Shown here one piece after another: positions 1 through 8,448 of a DNA stretch of 64,000 nt. The translations under genes and the position numbers were made by a program. The notes under the pieces are model-generated. The model did not search any database. It saw only the letters and a program-made list of their open reading frames with translations, and had not been told where the DNA came from. Origin of the DNA: Alphaproteobacteria bacterium (GTDB taxonomy: Bacteria; Pseudomonadota; Alphaproteobacteria; DSM-16000; Inquilinaceae); the NCBI GenBank assembly GCA_028281925.1, contig JANQIX010000043.1, forward strand, positions 1 through 64,000, written 5' to 3'. The stretch's first letter is position 1, and each line of letters starts with the position of its first letter.

Positions 1-270
1 CGCCTGTTCGTAAATCTGGAAGAAATCCGATGTGTTGAACGATGATGCCGTAGACAGCTCGTAAAGCCGGACGACGACCGGTGAGGGCCGACCGTTGGCA
101 TCGGGGTTCAGAAGTGGCGACGCGACGACCAAGAGCTCGACGGTTGTCGGATCCGCTTGGGCCTCCGGCGGCGGTGGCGCTTCAGGCTCATCGCTGCCGC
201 AGGCCGACAGCACGACCATCGACAATGCAAGACTCGCTACGGCCAGGCACAGCAGACGCAATGCTCGCAT
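1..270 (-). CDS. tssJ: Type VI secretion lipoprotein TssJ (SciN/VasD family), 3' end beyond the window
   Basis: The first 90 codons are visible and the frame is still open at the window edge, so the gene is partial. It starts at ATG (complement of 268-270) with a purine-rich ribosome site, AAGAGGAAAG, directly upstream. The N-terminus is a lipoprotein signal (hydrophobic stretch then LSACGS, lipidated Cys about residue 24), then a Pro-rich stretch. The following segment, LNPDANGRPSPVVVRLYEL and then a FxxxDFFQIYE stretch, is the hallmark of TssJ, the outer-membrane lipoprotein that contacts TssM in the T6SS membrane complex. It is the last visible gene of the minus-strand run vgrG, small protein, tagH, tssJ; the remaining core genes should lie to the left. 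Identity is confident from motif and context. Confidence 0.88.
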   Translation of the reverse strand, partial: MRALRLLCLAVASLALSMVVLSACGSDEPEAPPPPEAQADPTTVELLVVASPLLNPDANGRPSPVVVRLYELSTASSFNTSDFFQIYEQA

Positions 271-421
271 CTTTCCTCTTCTTGGCGATGGGCGGTCGGA
301 GCCAGTCGACGCCGGAAGACCCGCGCAAGACCATCTCAAGCACGGTGCGATTGTAACGTCCACTCAGAGAAATGCATGCCTAGTTTTTATAATTCGGTGG
401 AGTGACCGAAGATCTTGCCTC

Positions 422-1930
422 TCACTGCTTCTTGATATGGGCTTCGTATGCTGTGGCGAACTCCTTGCCGAAGACACCGTGGAAGTCCTGCTCCGCCTCC
501 GCCGCGATCTCGTGATAGCGATCCTCGTAGAGCTCCCAGTATTTGGCTTTCCTGGTCGCCGGCAGCAGGCTCTCCAGCAGCGACTGGCGGTCAAGGCGGC
601 CCGCCAGCCGGTCCGGATCGAATTGCTGGAGCAGCGACTTCACCGCCGCCTGCATGCCCGCCATCACACCCATTTGATGGGCCTTCAGGTCGGCGAAGCC
701 TTCCCGCACGGCCCGCTGCGGCGGCAAGAACCCGGGCACGGACAGCATGACCAACGCGATCAGCGCCTCGTCCAGATCGTCGGAGAACTTCAGCGGGTTG
801 TTGCCTTCCGGCCGCAGCATCGTCTGATCGATTCTCAACTCGCTCTTCAACGCGGTGCGCGCCGTCAGCGAATCGCGCATGCCCGCGACAAGGTCGCGGA
901 ATGTCGCTCCGACACGGCGCAGGACTTCATCCGCCTGATCATCGGGCACTTGGACATGGGCGAGACCCGCGCCCTCGAGGAAGGCGGCGAGCGGGCCGAT
1001 GGCTGTCCCCGGGACGGCGGGCGCACCTACGGATGCCGGGGCGGGTGCCGTCGGCGTCGCAGCCGCCCGACCGGCCGACGGCTGATCGCCGGACAGCAAA
1101 TCGCTGTCCCAATCATCGGGAATCACGTTTCCGGCCTGCTGCCCGCCACCGAGACCCGGCGCAATCGGCACCGAGTCCCCGAACGGCGCATCGTCACTGG
1201 CCGGCCCTCCGAACGCGGCCGGTGCGGCACTGCCTGCGGCCGGGGGCAGGTCGCTGTCCCAGTCGTCGGGGATGACCGGCCCGGAGGCATCTTCCGTCAC
1301 CGTTGGCGGCTGGAAAAACTGTTGCTCGGCCGGGACATGGTCGGGTTCGGAGTATGGCTGGAAGTCGCTGGGCGTCGGGCTTGCCCCGAACAGGCTGTCG
1401 TCGGGCGGCAGCATGTTCTGGCCTTCGAAAGCGCGGGTGTAGGGCGAATACACACGGGCGAACACTTCGTCCGTTCCGCCTTCCGGCGGTACGCCTTCCT
1501 CTTCCAGAGGCGGTATCGGATCCGTTCCGCCAGGGCGGTCGTCGTTGAGAAGCAGGGCGGCGAACGCATCGGGGCCTGCGCCGCCTTCGTGATGCGCGGC
1601 CGCATCGTCTGCGGCGATGCTGACCTGCACCTCATAATCGCCCAGCAGCAGCCGGTCGCCATCGGCAAGCACGACCGTGTGGCCCCGCTCGATGCGATCG
1701 GCCGACCCGTTCAGGTAGACACCGTTGGTGCTGACATCCTTCAGCGTGAACCGGTCATGCTCCAACGCGACGACGCAATGGGTCTTGGACAACAGGCGTC
1801 CCGGATCGTCCAGAACCCAGTCGTTTTCCGTCCCCCGGCCGATCGTGCCGCCGGCGGCATCGAACGTGCGCACGGTGGGGCAACTGGCGCTCGCTGCCGC
1901 CGGTCCGGTCAGAGTGAATGTTGCACGCAT
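422..1930 (-). CDS. tagH: T6SS-associated FHA-domain protein TagH
   Basis: 502 residues. An N-terminal FHA domain (about residues 25-105) carries the phosphothreonine-binding landmarks: TIGRG, then LLSKTH, then STNGVYLNG. A long Pro/Ala/Asp-rich linker follows, containing two copies of a VIPDDWDSDL motif (about 60 residues apart). The C-terminal third (about 310-500) resembles the TagH-specific domain, with its FRDLVAGMRDSL and RPEGNNPLKFSDDLDEAL stretches. In T6SS families with threonine-phosphorylation control, the FHA protein is the phospho-dependent assembly switch working with PpkA/PppA. Neither of those is in the window. It lies 35 bp downstream of the small T6SS gene and 151 bp upstream of tssJ, on the same strand. 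The long open frame antisense to it is a GC-rich shadow. Confidence 0.88.
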   Translation of the reverse strand: MRATFTLTGPAAASASCPTVRTFDAAGGTIGRGTENDWVLDDPGRLLSKTHCVVALEHDRFTLKDVSTNGVYLNGSADRIERGHTVVLADGDRLLLGDYEVQVSIAADDAAAHHEGGAGPDAFAALLLNDDRPGGTDPIPPLEEEGVPPEGGTDEVFARVYSPYTRAFEGQNMLPPDDSLFGASPTPSDFQPYSEPDHVPAEQQFFQPPTVTEDASGPVIPDDWDSDLPPAAGSAAPAAFGGPASDDAPFGDSVPIAPGLGGGQQAGNVIPDDWDSDLLSGDQPSAGRAAATPTAPAPASVGAPAVPGTAIGPLAAFLEGAGLAHVQVPDDQADEVLRRVGATFRDLVAGMRDSLTARTALKSELRIDQTMLRPEGNNPLKFSDDLDEALIALVMLSVPGFLPPQRAVREGFADLKAHQMGVMAGMQAAVKSLLQQFDPDRLAGRLDRQSLLESLLPATRKAKYWELYEDRYHEIAAEAEQDFHGVFGKEFATAYEAHIKKQ

Positions 1931-1965
1931 GGTCGCACCGTCCCTGGCGGATGCGGTGTGTCAGG

Positions 1966-2574
1966 TCAAGGAGCGCCCTTCAGCCGACCCGAGCCACCGG
2001 CCGCGATGTCGAACCCCTGGCTGAGGAACTGGCGATACCTGTCGTTGGGCTTGCTGACCGGCGCGCGATGGGCGGCGACATTGACGGCACAGGCAACGGC
2101 AGTTCCCGTCAGCTTGTCGTCCGGCGGCACTTCGGGAAGATCCGGTGGCGCGATGCTGCCGCCGCTCCAGAACACGGCGGCACCGGTCCAGGCCGCGGCG
2201 GCTTCGAAGCCGAGGGCTTCGGCCGCCGTCATCGCCGCACGTCTGTTCTGCTCCGACGGCTCCAGAACCCAGGCTTCGGCCGCTTCCAGCACCGCGGATT
2301 CTTTGGCCTCCGGTGGGCGGGGCATGCTGCCGCGTACGCATAGACAGGCCCACCAGACCCCTTCCCGCTTGGGCAGCGCCTGCGCAAGGAACGTGACGGC
2401 GTCGTTGAACAGCCCGGCATCCATCAGCCGTTCCAGGAACAAAGCCGGCGACAACGTCTCCTCAATCAGCGCAAGGGCGTCGTCGCTGGGCTGAAAACGG
2501 GCACAGATATCCGCCGCATGGGCGATGCGGATCTTGCTGAGGGTACCGACGGGCGATCGATCGCTGCTGCTCAT
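1966..2574 (-). CDS. Small T6SS-linked protein of unknown function (resembles the DUF6931 family)
   Basis: 202 residues with no signal peptide or membrane segment, so probably cytoplasmic. It is helical and Ala-rich, with the stretches SPALFLERLMDAGLFNDAV, ALPKREGVWWACLCVR and AAHRAPVSKPNDRYRQFLSQ. I recall proteins of this shape, with the KREGVWWACLCxR core, lying between vgrG and tagH in alphaproteobacterial T6SS loci and filed under a domain of unknown function (I believe DUF6931); the family number is from memory. It sits 10 bp after the vgrG stop and 35 bp before tagH, so it is almost certainly co-transcribed with them. That position would suit an adaptor or accessory for VgrG loading, which is inference only. 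Confidence 0.7.
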   Translation of the reverse strand: MSSSDRSPVGTLSKIRIAHAADICARFQPSDDALALIEETLSPALFLERLMDAGLFNDAVTFLAQALPKREGVWWACLCVRGSMPRPPEAKESAVLEAAEAWVLEPSEQNRRAAMTAAEALGFEAAAAWTGAAVFWSGGSIAPPDLPEVPPDDKLTGTAVACAVNVAAHRAPVSKPNDRYRQFLSQGFDIAAGGSGRLKGAP

Positions 2575-2584
2575 GCACCTAGGC

Positions 2585-4555
2585 TCAGTTGATGTTGACG
2601 ATGCCGCCCTTGAGCGTCAGCGTGCCGCCGCCGTCCACCGTTCCCATGCCGGTCGCCTGGACCTTGACCTGAGTGCCCGAAACGGTGGCACCGACTTGCT
2701 CCAGCTTCACGCTGGTCGCACCCACGGTCAGCTTGATGGAACTGGTGTCCATCACCAGAGTGTTGGATCCGACCTTCAGCGTGATCTTCTTCGACGCCTT
2801 CAACGTAGCCTCGCCGGAACTCACATCGATCGACAGATCGCCGGACTGGACGGTTAGCGAGTCGTCGTTTTTGATCGTGGTCGTGCGGGCGCCGTCTGTC
2901 ACCGTCAGAGAGTCATCACTCTTGATCTTGACCGTCCGTGTGCCTTCTTCGACCGTCTCATCCAGGTTCTGCTTGATGGTGACCGACCGGTTGTTGAGGA
3001 CGTTCAGCGTATCGTCGTTCTCCACTTCGCGCAGGAAGTCCTTCTGCGCGTGGAACAGGATCTGTTCGCTGCCCGCCTTGTCTTCAAACCGCAGTTCGTT
3101 GGCGTCGTCCTTGCTGGCGCTGTTCCAGCTACGCGTCTTCACACCGCTCTGCGTGCGGTTTGCGGGCTGGGCATAGGGCAGCGGATTGGCGTCGTTGTAG
3201 ACGCAGCCGACGATGATCGGCTTGTCCGGATCGCCCTCCAGAAAGTCGACCACCACCTCCATGTCCTTGCGCGGCAGGAACACAGCACCCCAGTTGCGCC
3301 CGGCCCAGAGTTGCGAGACCCGCGCCAGGCAGGACTGATTTTCCGGCGCCCAATGGAACTTGACCTTCAGGCGGCCGTACTCGTCCTCCGGCTGCTCGCT
3401 GACGATCACCGCCGTGTGCGGGCCGCGGATGACGGCCTTCGGCGTCCGGCGCGGCGGCCGATAGAGGATGTCGGAAGGAAAGGCCGTGAAGCTGTTCTCA
3501 TAGCTGGTGCCGCCCCCACCGACGCCGGGCAGGTGGGACTTGTCCGTCGCCGCATGATGGACGGAGAGAAGCGCGAACTCACCGCCCGCATTGCTGCTCA
3601 ACTCGCCCGCATCCACGGTAAACTTGCCGCCGGGGGAGAACTGCTGCACGTCGCCCGCACCATCGGCGATCGCATATTGCGCCTCCGCCTCTTCCATGCG
3701 GATGCCCGTGACTGTGCCGCCGTCGCTCGTGTTCGGATAGCGGCCGGGATAGTCGTAGCTGAGCGAGGGGCTGCTGACCTGGCCGAAGCTGGGCAGCACC
3801 GTCCTCTTGTTGACCTTCAAATCGGTGGCTGAGGTCTCGAAATTGTAGTCGCGCTGCTGCCATTCGCGCGTGCGGAACTGATGGTTCTCCGACCATTCGA
3901 ACACCGCGGCCTGAACGCCGAACGAGCGTTCCCGGAAGGGAACGCTCTCAGTCGTTGCATCGAAATAGGTCGTCTTCTTGTTGGAGATCACCAGCTCATG
4001 CTGGCTGTCCGAATGGTCGAAGTAATAGTAGAGACCATCCTCTTCCATCAGTCGCGACACGAAATCGAAATCGCTTTCGCGGTACTGCACCAGATATTCA
4101 CGGTCGATCAGCAGTCTAGCATCAGCATCGAACCGGAACTTCGCATAGCCGTAATCGCCGAAGACGGCCTCAATCACCGCCTTGCTGTTCTGCAGCTCGA
4201 AGATGCGGCAGTTGAGCGTCTGCGTCAGGAACCAGAGCCACGGCACGATATCGATGGAATAGCTGCGATAGCCGTAGTCGGTCAGCCCGCCGGCGGAAAG
4301 GCGCTGCACATGGCCGTGGAAATGGCGCCTCGTGTTGTTCGGCCCGCCGGTTGAGAAGTTAATCGTCTGGCCGATGATGTCCTGCGGCTTGATCCCCTGG
4401 TTGGGCGAAATGAAATGGAGCCTGAAGTGGAACGGCCGGGAGATCTCCTCATCCCCCTCCAGGCCGACCAGAATCAGATCGTCGGCCGCGAAGCTGCCGC
4501 AGCTTGCCTGCAGCATGCGGCCTTCTTGTTTGATATTGATACTGGGTCCGGACAT
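2585..4555 (-). CDS. vgrG: Type VI secretion spike protein VgrG (TssI)
   Basis: 656 residues. The start is placed at the ATG of MSGPSINIKQEG because a good site, GGGAGGCG, precedes it; the frame is open 10 codons further but without such a site. The N-terminal two thirds are the gp27-like/gp44-like region (starting GRMLQASCGSFAADDLILV; later SDFDFVSRLMEEDGLYYYFD), followed by the OB-fold gp5-like domain (RLKVKFHWAPEN, WAGRNWGAVFLPRKDMEVVV, FLEGDPDKPIIVGCVYN). The C-terminus is a needle of short repeats rich in Thr/Val/Lys/Asp, including two TxxxDDSLTV copies, ending LTLKGGIVNIN with no extra effector domain. VgrG trimers form the puncturing tip of the T6SS tube. It is the first gene of the visible T6SS run. 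Confidence 0.95.
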   Translation of the reverse strand: MSGPSINIKQEGRMLQASCGSFAADDLILVGLEGDEEISRPFHFRLHFISPNQGIKPQDIIGQTINFSTGGPNNTRRHFHGHVQRLSAGGLTDYGYRSYSIDIVPWLWFLTQTLNCRIFELQNSKAVIEAVFGDYGYAKFRFDADARLLIDREYLVQYRESDFDFVSRLMEEDGLYYYFDHSDSQHELVISNKKTTYFDATTESVPFRERSFGVQAAVFEWSENHQFRTREWQQRDYNFETSATDLKVNKRTVLPSFGQVSSPSLSYDYPGRYPNTSDGGTVTGIRMEEAEAQYAIADGAGDVQQFSPGGKFTVDAGELSSNAGGEFALLSVHHAATDKSHLPGVGGGGTSYENSFTAFPSDILYRPPRRTPKAVIRGPHTAVIVSEQPEDEYGRLKVKFHWAPENQSCLARVSQLWAGRNWGAVFLPRKDMEVVVDFLEGDPDKPIIVGCVYNDANPLPYAQPANRTQSGVKTRSWNSASKDDANELRFEDKAGSEQILFHAQKDFLREVENDDTLNVLNNRSVTIKQNLDETVEEGTRTVKIKSDDSLTVTDGARTTTIKNDDSLTVQSGDLSIDVSSGEATLKASKKITLKVGSNTLVMDTSSIKLTVGATSVKLEQVGATVSGTQVKVQATGMGTVDGGGTLTLKGGIVNIN

Positions 4556-4586
4556 GGAGCGCCTCCCGCGGCCGATTATATGCACG

Positions 4587-4641
4587 GGCCGCGTGTTGGA
4601 TAGTACTTTGCTGCCAAAAGGTTGGCGTCATGCGAGATCAG
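4587..4641. repeat. 55-bp direct repeat, left copy
   Basis: Begins GGCCGCGTGTTGGATAGT and ends GATCAG. It aligns without gaps to 6538-6592 with 6 mismatches by hand count. This copy lies just upstream of vgrG, in the vgrG/ankyrin divergent spacer. The two copies bracket the ankyrin gene. Confidence 0.85.
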
Positions 4642-4842
4642 GGCGCACGCCTTGGCCTCAGCAACAGGGACACGCTAGGCGTATCTTAGCAACGGGCCGG
4701 CCCTTACCCGTGCCCACACGGGCCAGCGGCGGCCGGTGTCGTCGGACCAGCATTGAGCACCGTGGTCATCGGAGTAGCGCATGGCTATTTTGGCCGTCCG
4801 AAGGATACCGAGGCGACGACAGCAACGGATGACGGGGAAAAC

Positions 4843-6453
4843 ATGTACCTGGCGGGCAGGCTTCTGGCGATAGGCCTCTGTGTGGGCACCTTCTTCGGCG
4901 GTGCCGAAGTGCTGTTGCAGCCGATTCGCGGGGACCAACACCGAACCCTCCTGCCGTCGGTCACACCGGCATTCGCCCAGCCCGATCTCTTCGCGGCCGC
5001 GCATGAAGGCGACGCGGCAACGGTCGCGCGCCTGCTGGACAACGGAGCAGACCCGAACGAACCGGGGCAGCGCAACCAAACGGCACTGATGGCGGCCGCT
5101 TTCGTCGGCGCGACGGAGGTTGTCGAGGTGTTGCTCACGGCCGGCGCCGACGTTGATCTTCTCGACGAAGAGGGCAGGTCGGCGTTGTTCTTCGCTGCGC
5201 ATCGCGGGTCTGCCGGAGCTGTCGACGCGCTGATCGACGGCGGTGCCGCTGTCGACGTTCAGACGCTTGATGGCGCGACCCCGATTCTCGCAGCCGCAGC
5301 GGCAGGACATGGCGAGATCGTCAGTCGTCTGCTGGCTGCAGATGCAGCGGTCGACATTGCGGCAGCCGACAGTAGGACTGCCCTCTGGCACGCCGTGAAG
5401 GCAGGCAGCGTAGGGATTGCTCGTGCGTTGCTTGACGCCGGCGCCAACCCGGACGTTCGGCCGACAACGCGTCCGGCCAGACAGACCCCGCTTGGGCTCG
5501 CCATCTTGTCGGGCAACCGCCAACTGGTCGACCTGCTGCTTGCGGCCGAGGCCTCGCACGACTTGGCCGACGACGACGGCTGGACGCCATTCCTCGTCGC
5601 TCTGGCGGAAGAGGACATGGAGCTGGCCTGGATGCTGCTTGAGCGCGGTGTGGACCTGACGGCAGGTGCTGGCGCCCGCGGCACCTCGGCATTGCACTTT
5701 GCCGCACAAGCCGGTGACCTCGACATGGTCAATCACCTGCTCGGCCAAGGCATGGCGGCCGAAAATGCCGACGGCAGCGGCCGCACGCCGCTGGTCATGG
5801 CCGCCGAAGGGACATGTTCGGTCGAAATCGCGGCCCGGCTGCTGACCGCCGGCGCCGACGTCGACGCCCGTTGGGGAACGGCCGATGATCCCGGCTATGG
5901 AGCGCTGCATTACGCCGCCCGTTGCGGCAGCCTCCCGCTGGTCGAGCTGCTGATCGACGAAGGCGCGACCGTCGACTTGCTGGGCGACTTCGGGCAGACG
6001 CCGTTGTACGCCGCGGCCGGTCATGGCGATGTGCAGATCGTAGACGCGCTGCTGGTGGCCGGTGCGTCGCCCCATCTTGCCAGTGAAAACGCGGTAACGC
6101 CGCTGCACCAAGCGGCCCGCCTCGGCCACTTAGATGCCCTGGATCGGCTGCTCACTGCGGGGGCCGAGATCGATCCGGCGGATCAAGACGGAGAGACGCC
6201 ACTCTATCTGGCGGTGGAGGAGAGGCGCGCCGATGTGGTGGACAGGCTGCTGACGGCCGGTGCCGACGTCAATGTCCGCCAGGAGGACGGCAGAACAGCC
6301 CTCATGCAGGCCGCGCGTCGCGGGTATCCTGAGATGGTGACCCTGCTGATCGAGGGCGGAGCGGATCTGACGGTTACGAACGACGACGGCGCGACGGCGT
6401 TTGATCTGGCCCGATCGGATGAGGTCCGCGCGTTGTTGGACCCGGCACGCTGA
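4843..6453 (+). CDS. Secreted or periplasmic ankyrin-repeat protein
   Basis: 536 residues from the ATG of MYLAGRLLAIGLCVG, preceded by GGGGAAA. An in-frame ATG 30 codons earlier is rejected because it would bury the signal sequence. A Sec-type signal (hydrophobic stretch then SVTPAFAQPD) predicts export. The rest is about 15 consecutive ankyrin repeats with recognisable TPLxxAA...G...VV..LL..GADV units; I see no catalytic domain. It is divergent from vgrG across about 290 bp and flanked on both sides by a 55-bp direct repeat. Periplasmic ankyrin proteins are known as binding or protective partners, and the position next to vgrG suggests a T6SS-associated immunity or effector-partner role. That function is inference; the ankyrin assignment is sure. 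Confidence 0.9.
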   Translation: MYLAGRLLAIGLCVGTFFGGAEVLLQPIRGDQHRTLLPSVTPAFAQPDLFAAAHEGDAATVARLLDNGADPNEPGQRNQTALMAAAFVGATEVVEVLLTAGADVDLLDEEGRSALFFAAHRGSAGAVDALIDGGAAVDVQTLDGATPILAAAAAGHGEIVSRLLAADAAVDIAAADSRTALWHAVKAGSVGIARALLDAGANPDVRPTTRPARQTPLGLAILSGNRQLVDLLLAAEASHDLADDDGWTPFLVALAEEDMELAWMLLERGVDLTAGAGARGTSALHFAAQAGDLDMVNHLLGQGMAAENADGSGRTPLVMAAEGTCSVEIAARLLTAGADVDARWGTADDPGYGALHYAARCGSLPLVELLIDEGATVDLLGDFGQTPLYAAAGHGDVQIVDALLVAGASPHLASENAVTPLHQAARLGHLDALDRLLTAGAEIDPADQDGETPLYLAVEERRADVVDRLLTAGADVNVRQEDGRTALMQAARRGYPEMVTLLIEGGADLTVTNDDGATAFDLARSDEVRALLDPAR

Positions 6454-6537
6454 TGCGAGACACCGTCCGGGCGCGGCTTTGCCATCCATCGGTCTGCGGA
6501 TATGGCGACGGCAGTCTGTCGGGGCGCTCTGGCCGCC

Positions 6538-6592
6538 GGCCGCGTGTTGGATAGTGCTTTACTGCCAAAACGTTAGCGTCAGGCGGGATCAG
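6538..6592. repeat. 55-bp direct repeat, right copy
   Basis: Matches 4587-4641 in the same orientation, 49 of 55 positions by eye. It follows the 3' end of the ankyrin gene and contains the last codons and stop of the converging LysR gene. Confidence 0.85.
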
Positions 6593-7457
6593 CCCTCCCG
6601 ACTTCGCCGCATTGGTCGGGCTTCGCGCTGCGCACCGTGGCGACGATCCAGTCCAGGACAGCGCTCACACTGGCCAGCGGGCGCAGGTCCCGATGGACCA
6701 CCAGCCACAGCTCTCGCTCTGCCACGGGCTCCGGACCGCCTTCGCGAACCAGCGCGCTATCGGCCTCCGCTACAAAGCAGGGCAGCACGCTGCGGCCGAC
6801 CCCTGCCCGCACGGCCGCCAGCAGGCCTTCAGCGTCATTGACACACAGCGCCGGCTGCGACCCGCCCATGGCACGGTGGATCCAACGTGCCTGCGGCAAG
6901 TGTTCCAAGGCCTCTTCGTAGGCGATCCAGGGCGGATCGGGCGTGGCGTCGCCGGCCGCTCGATAGACCGCATAGGCGACTGTGCCGATTCGCCGTGCAA
7001 GCGCCGCCTCGCCGACCGGCCGCGCCAGCCGCAGGGCGATGTCCGCCTCTCTTCGCGTCAGGCTCAAGCTGCGGGGATCTGCGATCAACTCAAGCCGGAG
7101 ACCGGAATGATCGCGCCGCAGGGCGGGCACGGCCGGTGCCAGCAGACGATTGACCAGGATCGGCACCGACGTGACCCTAACGGTTCCCGACGCCCCGGCA
7201 TCGCGCCCGGCAACGGATGCTTCGAGCGCCAGCACATCGGCCTCGACAGCCTCAGCACGTCCGATCAGGTCCATCCCTGCATCCGTCGGCACAAGGGCGC
7301 CGTCTACACGCAGAAACAGCCGAGCCGACAGGTCCTGCTCTATCGCCGAGAGCCGTCGCGCGACCGTGGTCTGATTGACATGCAGACGCCGGGCCGCGGC
7401 CGACTGCGTCCGCTCCCGCGCCACGGCCAGTACGACCTTCAGATCGTCCCAATTCAT
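6579..7457 (-). CDS. LysR-family transcriptional regulator
   Basis: 292 residues from the ATG of MNWDDLKVVLAVARE. The upstream in-frame extension is rejected because homologous regulators begin at this point. The N-terminal winged HTH is clear (SAAARRLHVNQTTVARRLSAIEQDL), followed by a LysR substrate-binding domain (TVRVTSVPILVNRLLAPAVP, ADIALRL, GVGRSVLPCFVAEAD). It is divergent from a TauE/SafE exporter across a 122-bp spacer containing an ATCTG-N11-CAGAT dyad, so it probably controls that gene and itself. The ligand is unknown. The final codons lie inside the right copy of the 55-bp repeat. Confidence 0.9.
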   Translation of the reverse strand: MNWDDLKVVLAVARERTQSAAARRLHVNQTTVARRLSAIEQDLSARLFLRVDGALVPTDAGMDLIGRAEAVEADVLALEASVAGRDAGASGTVRVTSVPILVNRLLAPAVPALRRDHSGLRLELIADPRSLSLTRREADIALRLARPVGEAALARRIGTVAYAVYRAAGDATPDPPWIAYEEALEHLPQARWIHRAMGGSQPALCVNDAEGLLAAVRAGVGRSVLPCFVAEADSALVREGGPEPVAERELWLVVHRDLRPLASVSAVLDWIVATVRSAKPDQCGEVGRADPA

Positions 7458-7524
7458 GGGACCTGCATCTCCGCAGAGTAGGGACACAACATGACTTAAG
7501 TGTTCTGCTAATTTGCATACGCCA

Positions 7525-7545
7525 ATCTGTCGGTGCACGCCAGAT
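7525..7545. promoter_or_regulatory. Candidate LysR operator
   Basis: ATCTG and CAGAT arms separated by exactly 11 bases, nested in a wider CCAATC (7522-7527)/GATTGG (7549-7554) dyad, in the spacer between the divergent LysR and TauE genes. This spacing fits LysR-type boxes. No binding evidence exists. Confidence 0.45.
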
Positions 7546-7579
7546 GCCGATTGGGCTATGAGTGCGCCGGGGACCTTCA

Positions 7580-8335
7580 ATGGACACATGGCTTATCGAC
7601 CTGATCGCTCCGGCGCTGCAGACGGACTGGCAGTGGGCCGTGGCGGCTGCGGTCTGCGCGGGCCTGATCCGCGGCTTTTCCGGCTTCGGTGGGGCCATGG
7701 TGTTCGTACCGGTTGTGGGCGCGGTCTACGGCCCGACGGTGGCACTGCCAGTACTGACCATCATCGACACGGTGGCTACCGCGCCTCTGCTGCCGCCGGC
7801 CTTCCGGCGCTGCAGATGGCGAGAGGTGCTGCCGCTGCTGGTCGGTGCGGTCCTTCTGCTGCCGGTCGGCATCGCGGCTCTTGTTCATATCGACGGCGCG
7901 GTCCTGCATACGGCCATCGTCGCCGTCGTGCTGGCGGCCGCGGCGGTGCTGGCCACAGGCTGGCGTTATGAGAGCACGCCGGGCACGCCCGCCTGTGTGG
8001 CCATCGGCGGGCTTTCGGGCTTCCTCGGCGGGTCGACCGGGCTGTCCGGACCACCAGTGATCTTGTTCTGGCTGGGTGGCCGCACGGACGCTGCCGGCGT
8101 GCGGGCCAACATCATCGCGCTGTTTGCCCTGACCACGATCTTCACCGTCGCTGCCTATTGGGCCAACGCGCTGTTCACCCCGCAGGTCTGGGCGCTCGGC
8201 ATCCTGCTGATGCCGATCTATACCGCCGCCATCTGGACCGGCGCCTTCATCTTCCGCCGGACGGGGGAGCGCACGTTCCGGCGCGTGGCCCTGACGGCGA
8301 TCGCCGTGATCGCGGTTGCCAGCCTGGCGCTGTGA
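7580..8335 (+). CDS. TauE/SafE-family membrane transporter (sulfite or organosulfonate exporter type)
   Basis: 251 residues. The start is the ATG of MDTWLIDLIAPAL, with GGGGA upstream; a GTG six codons earlier is in frame but less likely. About eight hydrophobic helices are visible, and the family signatures appear twice: GLIRGFSGFGGAMVFVPVVG near residue 32 and GGLSGFLGGSTGLSGPPVIL in the second half. The family exports small anions such as sulfite and sulfoacetate or moves other organosulfur compounds; the substrate cannot be read from sequence. It is divergently paired with a LysR regulator, a common arrangement for inducible exporters. Confidence 0.9.
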   Translation: MDTWLIDLIAPALQTDWQWAVAAAVCAGLIRGFSGFGGAMVFVPVVGAVYGPTVALPVLTIIDTVATAPLLPPAFRRCRWREVLPLLVGAVLLLPVGIAALVHIDGAVLHTAIVAVVLAAAAVLATGWRYESTPGTPACVAIGGLSGFLGGSTGLSGPPVILFWLGGRTDAAGVRANIIALFALTTIFTVAAYWANALFTPQVWALGILLMPIYTAAIWTGAFIFRRTGERTFRRVALTAIAVIAVASLAL

Positions 8336-8448
8336 CACTCCTTGCGGGCATGTGACCGCCGATACTGCCCACGCCCTCCTTCTCAGCCATGGTCGGTGTC
8401 GCCGGCGCCAATCACGCCGGCTGCTCGCAGAAGAGGAGGAACAGGGAC

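Noticed and set aside
95..2494. 799-codon open frame on the plus strand antisense to tagH and the small T6SS gene
   Set aside because: Arg/Gly/His-rich composition, no family resemblance, and fully covered by well-supported minus-strand genes; a GC-rich shadow.
4675..6129. 484-codon minus-strand frame antisense to the ankyrin gene
   Set aside because: Mirror of the ankyrin repeat codons; no domain, signal or ribosome site.
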